A stretch of 64,000 nt of DNA from Stenogyne calaminthoides (Eukaryota > Streptophyta > Magnoliopsida > Lamiales > Lamiaceae), in the NCBI GenBank assembly GCA_037126765.1, contig JBBCBC010000030.1:4374478-4438477 (forward strand), written 5' to 3'. The notes beneath the pieces are model-generated. The model saw only the letters and a list, made by a program, of their open reading frames with translations, searched no databases and was not told where the DNA came from. A program made the position numbers and the translations under genes. Each line of letters starts with the position of its first letter. Positions within the stretch are counted from its first letter, which is position 1. Shown here one piece after another: positions 46,842 through 58,958 of this stretch.

Positions 46842-48147
46842 TTACTTCCCCATCATTCCATCATAAAACAGAGCAAAAAAACATCCATTACCACCTTAGG
46901 CAAAGACAACCCAACCTCCAATCCTCCCCGCGAATCCCTCGACTTGCTCAACGACATCGTGGATCTCTCTCATCGATCGACAACACTTTGAACTTCCTCC
47001 GCTTCGTCCCCGTCCAAAATCTACACCATAAAGATCATCTCTTTGGCGATCCGAAAACGGAAAATATCCGATTCACATACGCGACTCCCACCTGCACCCC
47101 AATTCTCAAAGACCTCAAAGATGTTGTTGTTGTTAACGACCTGTTTTTAATCTCTCCTCTCTTTATGGCCTCCACGCCTTAAAAGAACCCTTTTCTCAAG
47201 ACGAGCTCCTCATGCCTTACGCTTAGCTTGGCCCTAACATTAAACAGGTTACCAAAATAGTTTCGAATGGCCCGGTCGAAACCACGGACCTGGCGTCAAT
47301 CGCAAACAAGAAGAATTGACTCATCACCTTTTTTTCACACGCGATCATTAATGATTTTGCTAAACAATTCCATACATAAAAGTTCGCCATCACTACGAAA
47401 AGATGATACATGAACTAAACACGAATTCTTTCACAGACCAAATTCTTCATTTCTTGATTTGATTGGGTGAAAACATCGTTGCTCGAACGCTATTCGTCGG
47501 CAAGGGAAAGATTTTGAGACTCCATCGGCCTTTATGCGGTTTCGTTTAAAAACAGAGTCCAATTCAAGAGGGTATTTTATCAAAAAATGGCGAAGAAATA
47601 TTTAATTTCACTATCTGAAATCACGAATCCCTCTTCTCCCTCCAACTTATTGATCAAAAACCCAACATTTTATAAACCCATTAATGGAAGTAGCATCACC
47701 AACGCCATGATGGTTGGAGAAACCAATACACACCTCGGCCGAAAAATGAGTCACCAAATTGCAAGAACTTGAGTAGCTTTCCGGCCCGATTCTTCATCGA
47801 ATATCTGCGACAAAAGAGGGATAAAATCATTATAACTTATCGAAGATCTCGAGAATGATTTCCAACAAGATTGTCAAAGTCATCATTGGACTCGAAGAAA
47901 GTTAAAAAACAGAGTCCCCGCTTACAGAATGAGTTCGGACCTTTTCTCCGGATTTACGGGTAAACTATTTTGCCAAAAGAGGAAAGAAGTGTTTGAGAGT
48001 TAGGGATAGTGATTCTTTCGGTTTTGGAACGAGTGTTTCCATGAAATAAGGCTTGGAAGAATCGGGGAGCTCGTAGAGAATGAAGTTGGGTAATCGGGTG
48101 GAACGAAAAGCCACAATACGTCGAGGAAAGTGAAGCGGTAGAGATTG
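46842..48147 (-). pseudogene. Degenerate BAHD copy D2, main part
   Basis: Unit 2 counterpart of D1, many frame changes, interrupted at the same codon by the gypsy element. The catalytic region (HHGVGDA equivalent near 47700) can still be read. The 5' end lies at 53949-54005. Confidence 0.85.
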
Positions 48148-48152
48148 GTCCG

Positions 48153-48785
48153 TTATTCGTTTTTGATATTTTCGGATGATCGTAATATGTTTTTGAGGTT
48201 TTTACGGAATAATATTGTTGATAATATAAATTGCTTGAAGAACAAGATATGAAGATTTGAAGATATGAAGAATTAGGGAGAGAGAGAATTAGATAGGAGG
48301 AGAGGTAGTTAGAAGAGAGAATGATGTAAATTTTTTTTGATATTCTCCTTCATCGGCCAATCTTAGATTTGTAACTAACATTGGGGTCCACACAACAATG
48401 GATATTCTTTAGGTAATTTAAAAACGAATCTAAAATAGATAAATGATATTCTAGATTATTCTAAATGTTTTGCCCATTTACGGAAGCCCAAACCTTCCTT
48501 CATTCGGATAACCTGCTTCAGATGATTTGGCTCGGTATATAACTTTGAGCCTCGGTTCTAGCCGGATAGATTGGCTCGGTGGACCACGAGCCTCGGTTTC
48601 GTTAGAACTTCTTTGGCTCAGGTGGATCCTGAGCCTCAGTTTCTTCGTTCAGTTTCTTTGGCTCAAGTGGATCCTGAGCCTCAGGTTCCTCTTTCAGGTT
48701 TCCTACTGACTCAGGAAACCTTGATTTTAACTCTCTTTTCGTACCCATCTCTTTACTCTTCATATTTCTCTCTGGTCTGCAAACA
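48153..48785 (-). repeat. LTR (3' in element orientation), element 2
   Basis: 633 bp, ends GCAAACA. Palindrome array retained in part (near 48610-48685). Confidence 0.88.
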
Positions 48786-51700
48786 ATACTCCCTCCAAAA
48801 AAGATCCTCGTCCCCGGGATGGAATGTAGGAAAATTTTTGCGAAACAAAGGTATATCTTCCATGAATCGATTTTCCAATCTTGGTAACCCAAAAGACACG
48901 AACACGATCTTTCTCTTTTCCGCTTTCCAGGTATCGAAGTAGCTCTGTGACATAGTAAGGTTGGATCGCGTGCTATCAACATCAGGAAGACTCTGTGAAG
49001 GTACATACTTAACACCTATGTGTTTCTTGAGTAAAGAAACATGGAAGATTCGGTGAATCTTTGACCCAATTGGTAGATCTAATTTGTAAGCCACACTCCC
49101 TTACCTTTGCGAGGATTGTATAGGGGCCAAAGTATTTTGATGATAACTTCAAATTCTTTCGGTATTGAATGGAATTCTAGAAAGGGTTGAAGTTTGAGAA
49201 AAACTTGGTCTCCCCACTCGAAAACCCTCTCTTGCCTATGCTTTCCGCCTTGTACCTTCAATGCGATTACGTGCTTTGACTAGATTAGCCTTGACTTGCT
49301 CAGTATGATGTCTTTGTCGCGAAGAGTAAGCGGATCAGAACCTCTCATTTGTTGAATCCAAATATGGCCCATAAGTGAATCTGGCAGGGTATACCCGAGA
49401 AGAACCTCAAAAGGTCATCCTCGGGCTTTAATGATAATTTGTGTTGTACCAAAGATACGCCATGGGTACCACTTCAACCAATTTGCTTAGGGTTGTCACT
49501 TATTAAACACCTCAAGAATCTTGCTCCAAACATTGATTCACCCTTTTCGATCATCCATCGATTGGGGTGATAGGATGAACTTAGGTGTAATTGAGTTTCC
49601 ACCAACTTAAATAGTTCCTTCCAAAAAGTAAATATTTTGTCCCTATCACTCACTATACTACCGGTAACCCATGCAACTTTAGATAACATCCAAAACACCT
49701 TAGCTAAAGATGTAGCGAAGATATGGATGTGATAGGGCTATGAAATGTGAGTATTTAGTGAATCTATCCACTATTACCCATATCACATTCTTTCCCCAAG
49801 AATTAGGAAGCCCTCTATGAAATCCATAGAGATATGTGACCATGCTTGATGCAGGTATGGGTAAGGGGTTGTAGGAGGCGGGGTATAAACACAGGCTTGA
49901 CTTATTCACGCACATACTTCACACTTCTTGACCCTCAACACATCATTTTTTTCATATTAGGCCAAAAAACATCCTCTTAAGCCTCGATAAGTTCCACAGA
50001 ACCCCGAATGCCCTCCATAGGGTGTGGAGTGCATTTCGAAAGGATTAAATCTCTTAATCCACTTCTTTACCCACAACCAAATTTTTTTTATATCTCGGAA
50101 TGCCATTAGTGAACCCAATAAATAAGGGATAAGTATTAGGATCGGTACCTTTGGCTTTGATGATTTCCTTAATGTAACCATCATCGATTAATAACTTAGC
50201 GGGGACATGATCCAACCAAGTTGGGACCATTGTAGATATAGCGAACAACTGTTCTCCTTCCCGGATAATGCATCACCGTTACTTTATTCGCTCACTTTTA
50301 TATCTGAAATCTCATAGTCAAGACCCAAAGAACTTAGTAATCCATCTTTGTTGTAGTGGAGTTACCACCTTTCAGTCCGAAGGTGTTTCAAAGGATGTTG
50401 GTCATTTTTATAGAATTTCTACCCCTGCAAGTAATGTTTCCACTTCTCAATGACCATTAGTCTTTGCCAAGAACTCCCTCTCATAGACAGAGAGTGCTTG
50501 GTTCTTGGACCTGCGACTTACTCACGTAAGCAATGGACTTTCCTTCTCAGCGTTTTCTAACAACCCCAATTCCTTCCCACTAAAGATCGGTTTCCACCAC
50601 AAACCTCTTTGTGAAATCGGTAATGCTAGCACAGGGACACTCACCATGGCTTCCTTCAACTTCCGGGGTTTTCCCAAGGTCCGCCAGGGGTTCCATTTGA
50701 AACTGTCTTCTTCTTGAGTAAGGAAGTGAGTGGTTTGTTGATGAAACCATATCCTTCACAAATTTTTACAGAATACTCAATTAAGCCCAATAAACCCTTA
50801 GTTGTTTAATGGTTTGTGGTTTTGGCCATTGAAACCATACACTCAATCTTTCCCGGATCGGGCAACCCATCTTTAGAAATTATGTGGCCCAAATACTCCA
50901 CACTAGTCGCGCCAAAACTACATTTGCTTTAGCAAAACAACTTATCGGCCCTCAAAAGTTGTAAAAAACCGCTTCCAAGTGAACTAAATGTTGTGTTTCT
51001 AGGTCTTTGTAAATGAGGATATCATCAAAAAAGACCAACACAAATTTCCTCAAGTGATCCCCTAACACCGATTCACCCGATGATTGAAATGTAGCGGTCG
51101 TTACCTGACCCAAATGGCATCACTAGGAATTCATAATGACCATTATGGGTCCCGAAAGCGATCAACCCGCCTATGCTCTTTCTTCATTAGGATTTGAAAG
51201 TACCACGACCTCAAATCTATCTTTGAAAAGATCTTAGCACCTTTAAGCTCATCTAGTAACTCATCAATGATAGGAATAGAGTAGTTGTGCTTGATTGTGA
51301 GTTCATTAAGGTCCCTGTAATCCACACATAGCCTCCAGGTGCCATCTTTTTTCTTCACCAAAATCACAAATTGAAGCAAAAAGGGCTCTTCTTGTGTTGA
51401 ATTACTCCTCAGTAGTCGACAAATCCTTTACAATCTTCTCAATTTCTCCTTATGGGCCGTGAGAAGTTCTATATGGATATCTTCTTTGTTTAGGGATGCT
51501 CCCCGGTTTGAGAATAATCTGGTGTTCCACCCCCCTCCCTGGTGGTAATTCTACTGGTTCCTCGAATATATCCTTATAAGCTAGTAGTAGCTTATGTAAC
51601 TCAGGATCATCTTCAGTGTGGGTAGGAGGTGCTGATGTAATTAAATACATCTCATTAACTTCCTTAAGGGCCTCTGTGTGGATCATCGATATAATCCCAC

Positions 51701-53315
51701 ATCGAAATCAACTTACATTCAATGATGAAGTAAGTGCTTGTAGTTCGCCCTCTTCCCAAACAAAGTTGACTTGTGAAAGTCATATTTTCATAGTCAAGCT
51801 CAATATGTGTGCAAAATTTTAACCAATCCCTCCTAGGATCGGATCACAAACCTCGTTCTCCAACAACCTCGATTGGGTAGGTGAACCGATGTCCTGCATG
51901 TTCCAAGTGAAAGGATTCACTTGTTGTGAGTTGACCAACCTTTTGCCCATTAACCTTCCTTCACCATGGGTTTAACATCACTCAATGGGCATTTGAGCCT
52001 TTTAGCGATAGTCTTTTGTATAAAACTCGAGTCTTTACGAGTCTATGAGAATGTGGAGTTTGTGGTGTTCAAACTCCCCAAAAAACCTCACGGTAGTAAC
52101 TCCATCTTCACCACTTAGAGCATTTAATGGCATCCGGACCTCTTCCATTATGTCACCCCATCATAAACTTTATTCGCCTCCCGGTGGTAGGAGAAAGAGA
52201 ATGTTTGAGTATCTTCCTCTTCTTATGCGGAATCATGTATGAAATTCTCTTTTGCATTTGTGCCCATGCACAAAAGGTTCATCACGTTGTAACATAGTCC
52301 CTTCTCCTCCTAACATTTGCCCTTGGAGATAAGATTTTGAAAGGTGGTTTCCCTTTCTTGGTAGGGCCCCATAGCATCACCCTTCTTCCAATCGTAAAAT
52401 TAGAGTTAGAGTTACTTAAGTTTTTTAGTTAATGCAAAGATAGCTCGATCTTGCTTCCTTGCCTTGAATTTAATAGCATGTTGAAGTGTGGTAGGTTCAA
52501 ACATAAATTTTTGTAACTTGTAGCTCTTCATTAAGTCCTCCAATGAAACTTGCCACAAAGTAGGTTTAGAGAATACATCCCAAAGAATCTACCGGGATGT
52601 ACAAACTTTCAAATTTCCTCATACTTATCAACATAATCTTCATAGCTACCGGTTTGTTTGAGTTTGTTAAACTCGAAAAATCATTTTAATAGAATCCTTA
52701 ATCTCCTCAAATCTAATTGAGAGAATAACCAAAAATTGTGCCCAAGTTAATTCCACATTTCTTTGATTGAAATTACGAACCCATAAGTCTTCTTTTACCC
52801 TCAAAATGGATAGTAGTCAAAGTGATTTTTTGTTGATCACCATCTTGGGCATAAGCTTAAAATACCCATTGGATCTCAAGACCCATAACCTAGGTTTAGA
52901 GCCATCAAACCTAGGGAATTAAATCTTAAAATCGGTTGTGAAATTGAGTACCATCGATTAACCTCCTCGAGATTCCCGATCTTGATAGGATGATCCCCAC
53001 AAGCGATTCCAGTAGTTAGGCCCTCCACCACGGATCCAAAGCTAGGACTCCCCAAAATAAAAGGCCGCTTCATTGTGACCTTGCCTTTTTCCATATTCAA
53101 CAATTGAATCTATGCAAATGCCAAAGTGTTAGTCATAAGCTCAAAATTCTCTTCCATTTTGGTTGTTAAACCATGCATATTTTCTGTTAGCTTCCCTTCA
53201 ACTGCTTCCACTTTCATGGCTTCCGTTGGATTAATAATTCCATTTTTCGTGATTCTTGCAGATCTTTGGAAATAGCGTTCCTCGGCCGTGATCAAAACTT
53301 GGCTCGAATACCAAA
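48786..53315 (-). pseudogene. Broken gypsy polyprotein, element 2
   Basis: Clearer in places than element 1. Gag remnants lie at about 53100-52500, and reverse transcriptase with KKKDGTWRLCVDYRDLNELT and the following IPIIDELLDEL at about 51380-51230. The integrase zinc-binding block (STPYGGHSGF) is near 50010, the core (VIWVIVDRFTKYSHFIAL) near 49740-49800, and the C-terminal domain (FEWGDQVFLKLQPF, then KIHRIFHVSLLKKHIG) at about 49220-49010. Primer-binding site at 53301-53313. Frames are broken throughout. Confidence 0.85.
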
Positions 53316-53948
53316 TGTTACGTTTTTTATATTTTACTCGATGATCGTAATATGTTTTTGAGGTTTTACGGAATAATATTGTTGATAATATAAATTAACT
53401 TGAAGAACAAGATATGAAGATTTGAAGATATGAAAGAATTAGGGAGAGAAGAGAATTAGATAGGAGGAGAGGTAGTTAGAGAGAGAGAATGATGTAAATT
53501 TTCACGATATTCTCCTTCATCGGCCAAACTTAGATTCAGAATTAACGTTGGGGTCCATGACGTTAGTTTCGGATATTCTTGGTAATTTAAAAAATGAATC
53601 TGCAAAATAGATAAAAGGATATTCTAGATTATTAAAAATGTTTGGCCCATTTACGGAAGCCCAAACCTTCCTTCATCGAGATAACCTGTTCGGATGATTT
53701 GAACCGGTATAACCCAGTATCGATCTTTCTTCAGATAGATTGATTCAAAGGATCCCGAGCGCCGGTTCTCTTCGTTCAAAAACTGCTCACGGTGGATCCC
53801 GAGCCCCGGTTCTTCGTTCAGTTTTTTTGGCTTTTGGATCCTCGAGCGCCAGGTCCTTCCCGGCTTTCCTACTGACTGTGAAACCTGATTTTAATTCTTT
53901 TTAGACTCCATCTCTTTACTCTTCATATTTTTCTCTGATCTCGCAACA
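53316..53948 (-). repeat. LTR (5' in element orientation), element 2
   Basis: 633 bp. The most altered LTR in the window; the palindrome array is heavily changed at its CAG/CTG steps. Confidence 0.88.
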
Positions 53949-54005
53949 GTCCGCCACCGTGTGGGGTGGTGGTGCAATTCGACAGCTTTCGAGCAGGGTC
54001 TTCAT
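53949..54005 (-). pseudogene. Degenerate BAHD copy D2, 5' end
   Basis: Start codon at 54003-54005 and about 19 codons identical in sense to the D1 5' end. Confidence 0.85.
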
Positions 54006-55978
54006 AGTACAAACTAAAGCAATTATGTTCCGTCTCACGATTGACCTTTTCTTCTATTAGTATAGTTTGTGTGTGTAATTTAATGGGTAGGTGTGCGTGG
54101 TAGTTGTGCATTAATGAATTTCAAAGATATTTTGGGCTAGTGTCGGGGTTGGAATGGGCCTACATTTTTTTGTGGTTTACAGTCTATGGGAGAGGTACTA
54201 TGGGGGAACAAAATGCTAAATGTGTAATTTGATGAACATGAAAGATGAAGATTGGAAGTTGTTGGACAGAAAGGCGACGAACGTGCCACGTTTGCCTCTA
54301 TTCAGAGTTGAACTACTTTTGTTTATAAACTCTATTCCATAAACAGAAGCAATTTTTTACAATTTAAATTATGTCTGCCTTTCAACTATTTTATAGAATT
54401 TGCAAAGAAGTGCTTACAATCGAAGCAAAGAAGTAATGGTCATTTAATAAGCAAACGGACAAAATGGGAAGTAAGGGCCATTTAATAAAAATGCAAAAAA
54501 AACAAAAGTGTGGGCCATAGTGAAATTTTTAGCATGTGAGGGAAAATATATACTCCCTCCAATTTTTAATACATGTCATTACAAATTAAAGCAGTAATTT
54601 TTTTCCCAATATTGCCCTTAATTAATTAGACCATAAATAAAATATCCCTAAATTAAAGGAAAGATAAATGGAAAGTTTTGTGGGAAATTAATTTTATGAG
54701 TTGAAAAGTAATAGGGATAAAATTGACATACATAAGGGAAAATAATAAAAATGACATCTATTGAAAAATTAGTGTAAAAGATAAAATGACATGTATTAAA
54801 AATCGGAGGGAGTAAGAAGTTTGTGTTTTCTCATTTTATATTTCATTACATCTTATGACATTTTATATTAATGATATCATTAATGCACGTAACGCCTTAT
54901 AGTTATTCAAAAATTAAATGATATCTCAAAATATCAAACAAAGGATTTTTATTTTTTTTTACAGGAAGAAAACTTAAGTGCTCGTAGTGCATATATCAAG
55001 AAGGTCATCCATAATAATCGGAGGCTCAACTCAACAATGAGGCTCTCAAAATCACGAGCAACCCTAGCAATATTACATGTCAATAGATTGACATTTCGAT
55101 TCACCCAAAAGACTCGAAAATTAGGATTCTCCAGCAATAATCAAACAGACAGAGAGTTTTAAGACTTCGTTTTCTTGCCTTATTTCTTACAAGAGAACTT
55201 ACCATTGTTATTTCACATTTGTGAATGTATACATATAATAAAGTAGCAATACGAGATACGTAGACCATATTATGCGAGTCCTATCTAGAAGTGTTAATTG
55301 AGTATAAAAATTGTACAATTGTCATCGAACATGTGAGAAATCTCTATCCCAGGCCAGACTCTGGAACAGTCTCATACATGTTAGGAATCTCTATCTTAAA
55401 ATTGAGTCAAATTTATTTTTGAAACATGATGGGAACATAGCTCTATAAACCCAATGATTATATTATAAGTGTATATAAAATTCATTTCATATAAAATTTT
55501 ATCATTGATTATGACCGCCTTCTCTTCTACCAGCTTCCTCATTCTTCCAAACCTTATTTCTTGGAATTTATTCGGAAATATATTGCACAATCCATCAACT
55601 TAATTTGTTAAAACAATAATCATAATATTACTAATAATAGACAAACAAATTTATGATAGATAAAAGTCATTGACAAGACAAATTTAGCGAAGTCATTGAT
55701 AAAACAAATTTCTAGTTTCTTGGTGCTTTGTCTATTGATTTTCTTGAGCTCATAGTCAATTGATTTTGGAATTCCATTAAGTGCCTATTTTAAATTCTAA
55801 AAAATATTTTAAAAATATTTATTTTTAAAGTTATTAGATATAATTTTTTAAAAACATAAATGATTCGACTTTTTTATTTGACTTTCAAAACAGACACTAA
55901 AAAGGCGGGCATTGGGATGGGGCCGGACCAATACACAATTGAGTAAAATATACATATGGGTAAATTGTATTTCCATAT
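54006..55978. other. Unit 2 right spacer
   Basis: Copy of 39379-41393 with a Stowaway MITE. No recognised gene. Confidence 0.6.
54553..54812. mobile_element. Stowaway MITE (unit 2 copy)
   Basis: Same element and same TA site as in unit 1. Confidence 0.88.
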
Positions 55979-57573
55979 CGATCTCATCCCTGAGACGGCG
56001 ACGATGAGAACGACGGTGGACAATGACGGCAGCGAGTCATCGACGGCAATAGGAAACGAAGCGACGATTGGTAGGCCCACTTAAACGAAATTAAGCCCAA
56101 TCAGCCTAATATATACATATGCGGGTTGAAGGGTTGGAGCGGGTTGGAGTAATTGACCTTCCACGAATTTTTTGGGTCAAAATTGGATTTCAATTGAGAT
56201 TTGTGCGATATCTGATTTGTATCCTGAAACTTTGTCAAAATGAATATTATTATATTTATAAATTGATCTGGCTATTTTTATAAAAACAAAGCTGGTATGC
56301 AAATTTGTATAGATACAAAACTTTATTTTTCAACCCAATTCTATAATTGATGAATGTAATACAAAAATTAGTGGTTCACGATTCATTTATCGGTCTACTA
56401 GTTCATGGTTCACCCAAAATTTCAAGTAGGTCATAATTTAGGTTAATTATTTAGTGTTTGTGGTGTAGTTGGTTGATTTATAAATTTTTTATAGATTTGT
56501 ATGTATCTGAAAATTACACACTAGACCTACTATTTTATAAATTAATACTAATAATATTTAATACTATAAATTTAACTTATAAATATAATGATATTAGTTG
56601 ATAAATGTAGTGATATTAATTTATAAGTGTAGCGGTATAAATTTCATAATATGAACAAATTTTATCAAAAATTTACTCTTGAAATTGGGTTGATGTATCA
56701 AATTTTAACGGAAAATATTAACTTACCTCGACAAAATTCATGAATTTCAGTTAATAGAGACATCGTAAAACAAGAATAATACATTTAAAAAAAAAGTTAA
56801 AATAAACAATTCAAAAAACCTTACGAAATAAAATAGATTGTGTAGGGATTTTAAATGCTTCATGCTAAAACTGTTCAGTATAAAAAGTGTTAAGTCTTGT
56901 ATGCATTCAGGTGCACCGGTGAAGATACACGTGTTGGTGCTCGAAATGGAGCTTAACGTTTTGGACAGAAAGTGGGGGAAGAAGAAGAGTGGGCTTTAAT
57001 ATATCGTATCACATTTGAGATAGTTTTATAAATCATTGCAATTTAAGAAGGTAGAACCGTCTCTAAATCGATTTTGAAAATTTGAGACGAAAAAACCGTC
57101 TCAAACAACTTTTAATTTTGTTAATTCTTTTGGCTTTTAATTTTAATTTTCACCCTGTAACTTATATATCTTTATCACTTTTTTATTTTGATTCATGTAA
57201 GTTATATGACGAAAATTAAAATTTAAAAGTCAAAAAAATCAAAACGTCGAAAAAATATGTAAATTACAGAACAAAAATAAGAAATTTAAAAATCAACCAG
57301 AACAAAATAAAAAAGTGGCAAATTAATGAGACGAAAAAAAACAAGTTTCCCCACTAAAAAAAAAAGCTTGTTCATATAAATAAACCAACTCAGAGTTAGT
57401 TAATGGTAATGCTTTCTTTCATTTGTTGAAGAAGGTCTAATATTCCTCACTTGTTACCAACTGAACTTGTTCGAAAATTACTTGCTAAAACCAGAACCAA
57501 TTTGTGAATCTAGATATAATTTAAAGCATAAATTAAACAACACACTTTATTCAAACAAAAACACTACCAAAAC
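55979..57573. other. Unit 3 spacer left of BAHD copy A3
   Basis: Copy of 23053-24640. No gene. Confidence 0.6.
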
Positions 57574-58958
57574 TTACTCACTTTTCATTCCATCATAAAA
57601 CAGAGCAGCAAAAGCATCCATAATCCCTCCGGCAAAGACAAACCAACCTCAATCCTCCTTCCCAATCCCTCGATTTGCACAATGACATCGCGTATCTCTC
57701 CCCATCAATCGACAGCGCTTCGAGCTTTCTCGCTTTCCCCATCCAAAATCCGCACTGTAAAGATCGACTCTTGCTGATCCAGAAACTGATAATATTCGAT
57801 TCTGTACCGCGAACCCTATTTCTTCCATCCAATTCTCGGCACCACCCAAGATGTTGTTGTTGTTAGCGACCCTGTTTTTAATCTCCCCTGCTATGGCCTC
57901 CGCCGCCGCAAAGAACCCTTCCTCTCCGACGAGCTCCCCATGCCCGATTTTCAGATGCCCGTATGTTAAAACATTACCGAAATAGTTTCCGGGAACTGGT
58001 GGATCGATTCGGGCCCTGAATCAACTGCAAACAGGAAGAATTCGGGCTTATCATCATCAACAATCACTTTCTCTTCATCACCAGCTAATGATGATTTTGC
58101 TAAACAATTCCATACATAAGCTGCCACCACTACAAAAGATGAAACATGACCCAAACCTGGAATTTTTTCCAGAACCAAATTCTTCAATTTCTTGATTTCA
58201 GATTGGGTGAAAACGTATGTAGCTCGAACCCTATTAGTTGGTAACGGGAAAGAGGGCGGCGCCATTGGGATTTTCTTGATTTGGCTCAGAAAACAGAGTC
58301 CAATTCATGAGGGTAATTTATCAGGGATCGATGAAAAACTGGCAGCAGAGATTTCGATTCGCTATCCGAAATCAAGAACCCGTCTTCTCCTCGAGTTTAT
58401 TGATCAAAGCCCATGATTTTATAAACCCCACAATCGAACTAGCGTCACCAATGCTATGATGATTGGAGAAACCAATACACACCCCACGGCCCGAAAACAG
58501 AGTCACCTGAATCGCAAGAACTTCGAGTAGATTCTGATCGGATTCTTCATGGGTTTGTGACAACTTAGGGATGAAATCGTAGAATTTATCAGAATCACGA
58601 GCTTGATTTCCAACAAGATTGTCAAAATCATGGGTAGACTCGAAGAAAGTTAAAGAAACAGAGTCCCCTGCCCTGTAACGGATTTCGGGCTTTTTCTCTG
58701 AATTTAAAGGATAAACAATTTTTCCTGCGAGTGGAAAAAGAAGTGTTTGAGAGTTAGGGATAGTGATTCTTTGAGTTTAGGAACGAGTGTTCCCATGAAA
58801 TAAGGCCTGGAAGAATCAGGGAGCTCGTAGAAGAGAAGGCGGCGGATTGGGTGAAATTTGAGCCACATGAAATCGAGGAAAGTGAGTGGCAGTGATTGGT
58901 CCGCCACCGTGTGCGGCGGCGGTGCAATTCGGCAGCTGTGGAGCAGGGTCGTTGTCAT
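57574..58958 (-). pseudogene. BAHD malonyltransferase-like, array copy A3 (many single-base changes)
   Basis: Near-identical to A1 and A2. Compared with A1 it lacks single bases near 57625, 57651, 57738, 58016, 58291 and 58390, and has two more in the GGAAA run near 58737. Nearly all are losses within runs of the same base (C, G or A). HHSIGDA and the DFGWG region are still readable. Promoter, G-box and start are the same as in A1. Confidence 0.85.

Larger units (their letters stand above)
48153..53948 (-). mobile_element. Ty3/gypsy LTR retrotransposon in BAHD D2
   Basis: 5796 bp, same insertion as in unit 1: GTCCG at 48148-48152 and 53949-53953. The left terminus reads TTATTCG where units 1 and 3 have TGTTACG. 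All frames are broken. Confidence 0.92.
41394..55978. repeat. Tandem array unit 2 (14.6 kb)
   Basis: Second copy of the array segment, without the nested gag-only element. It keeps the order copy A2, Tourist-like MITE, D2 with gypsy element, spacer with Stowaway MITE. Confidence 0.92.
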
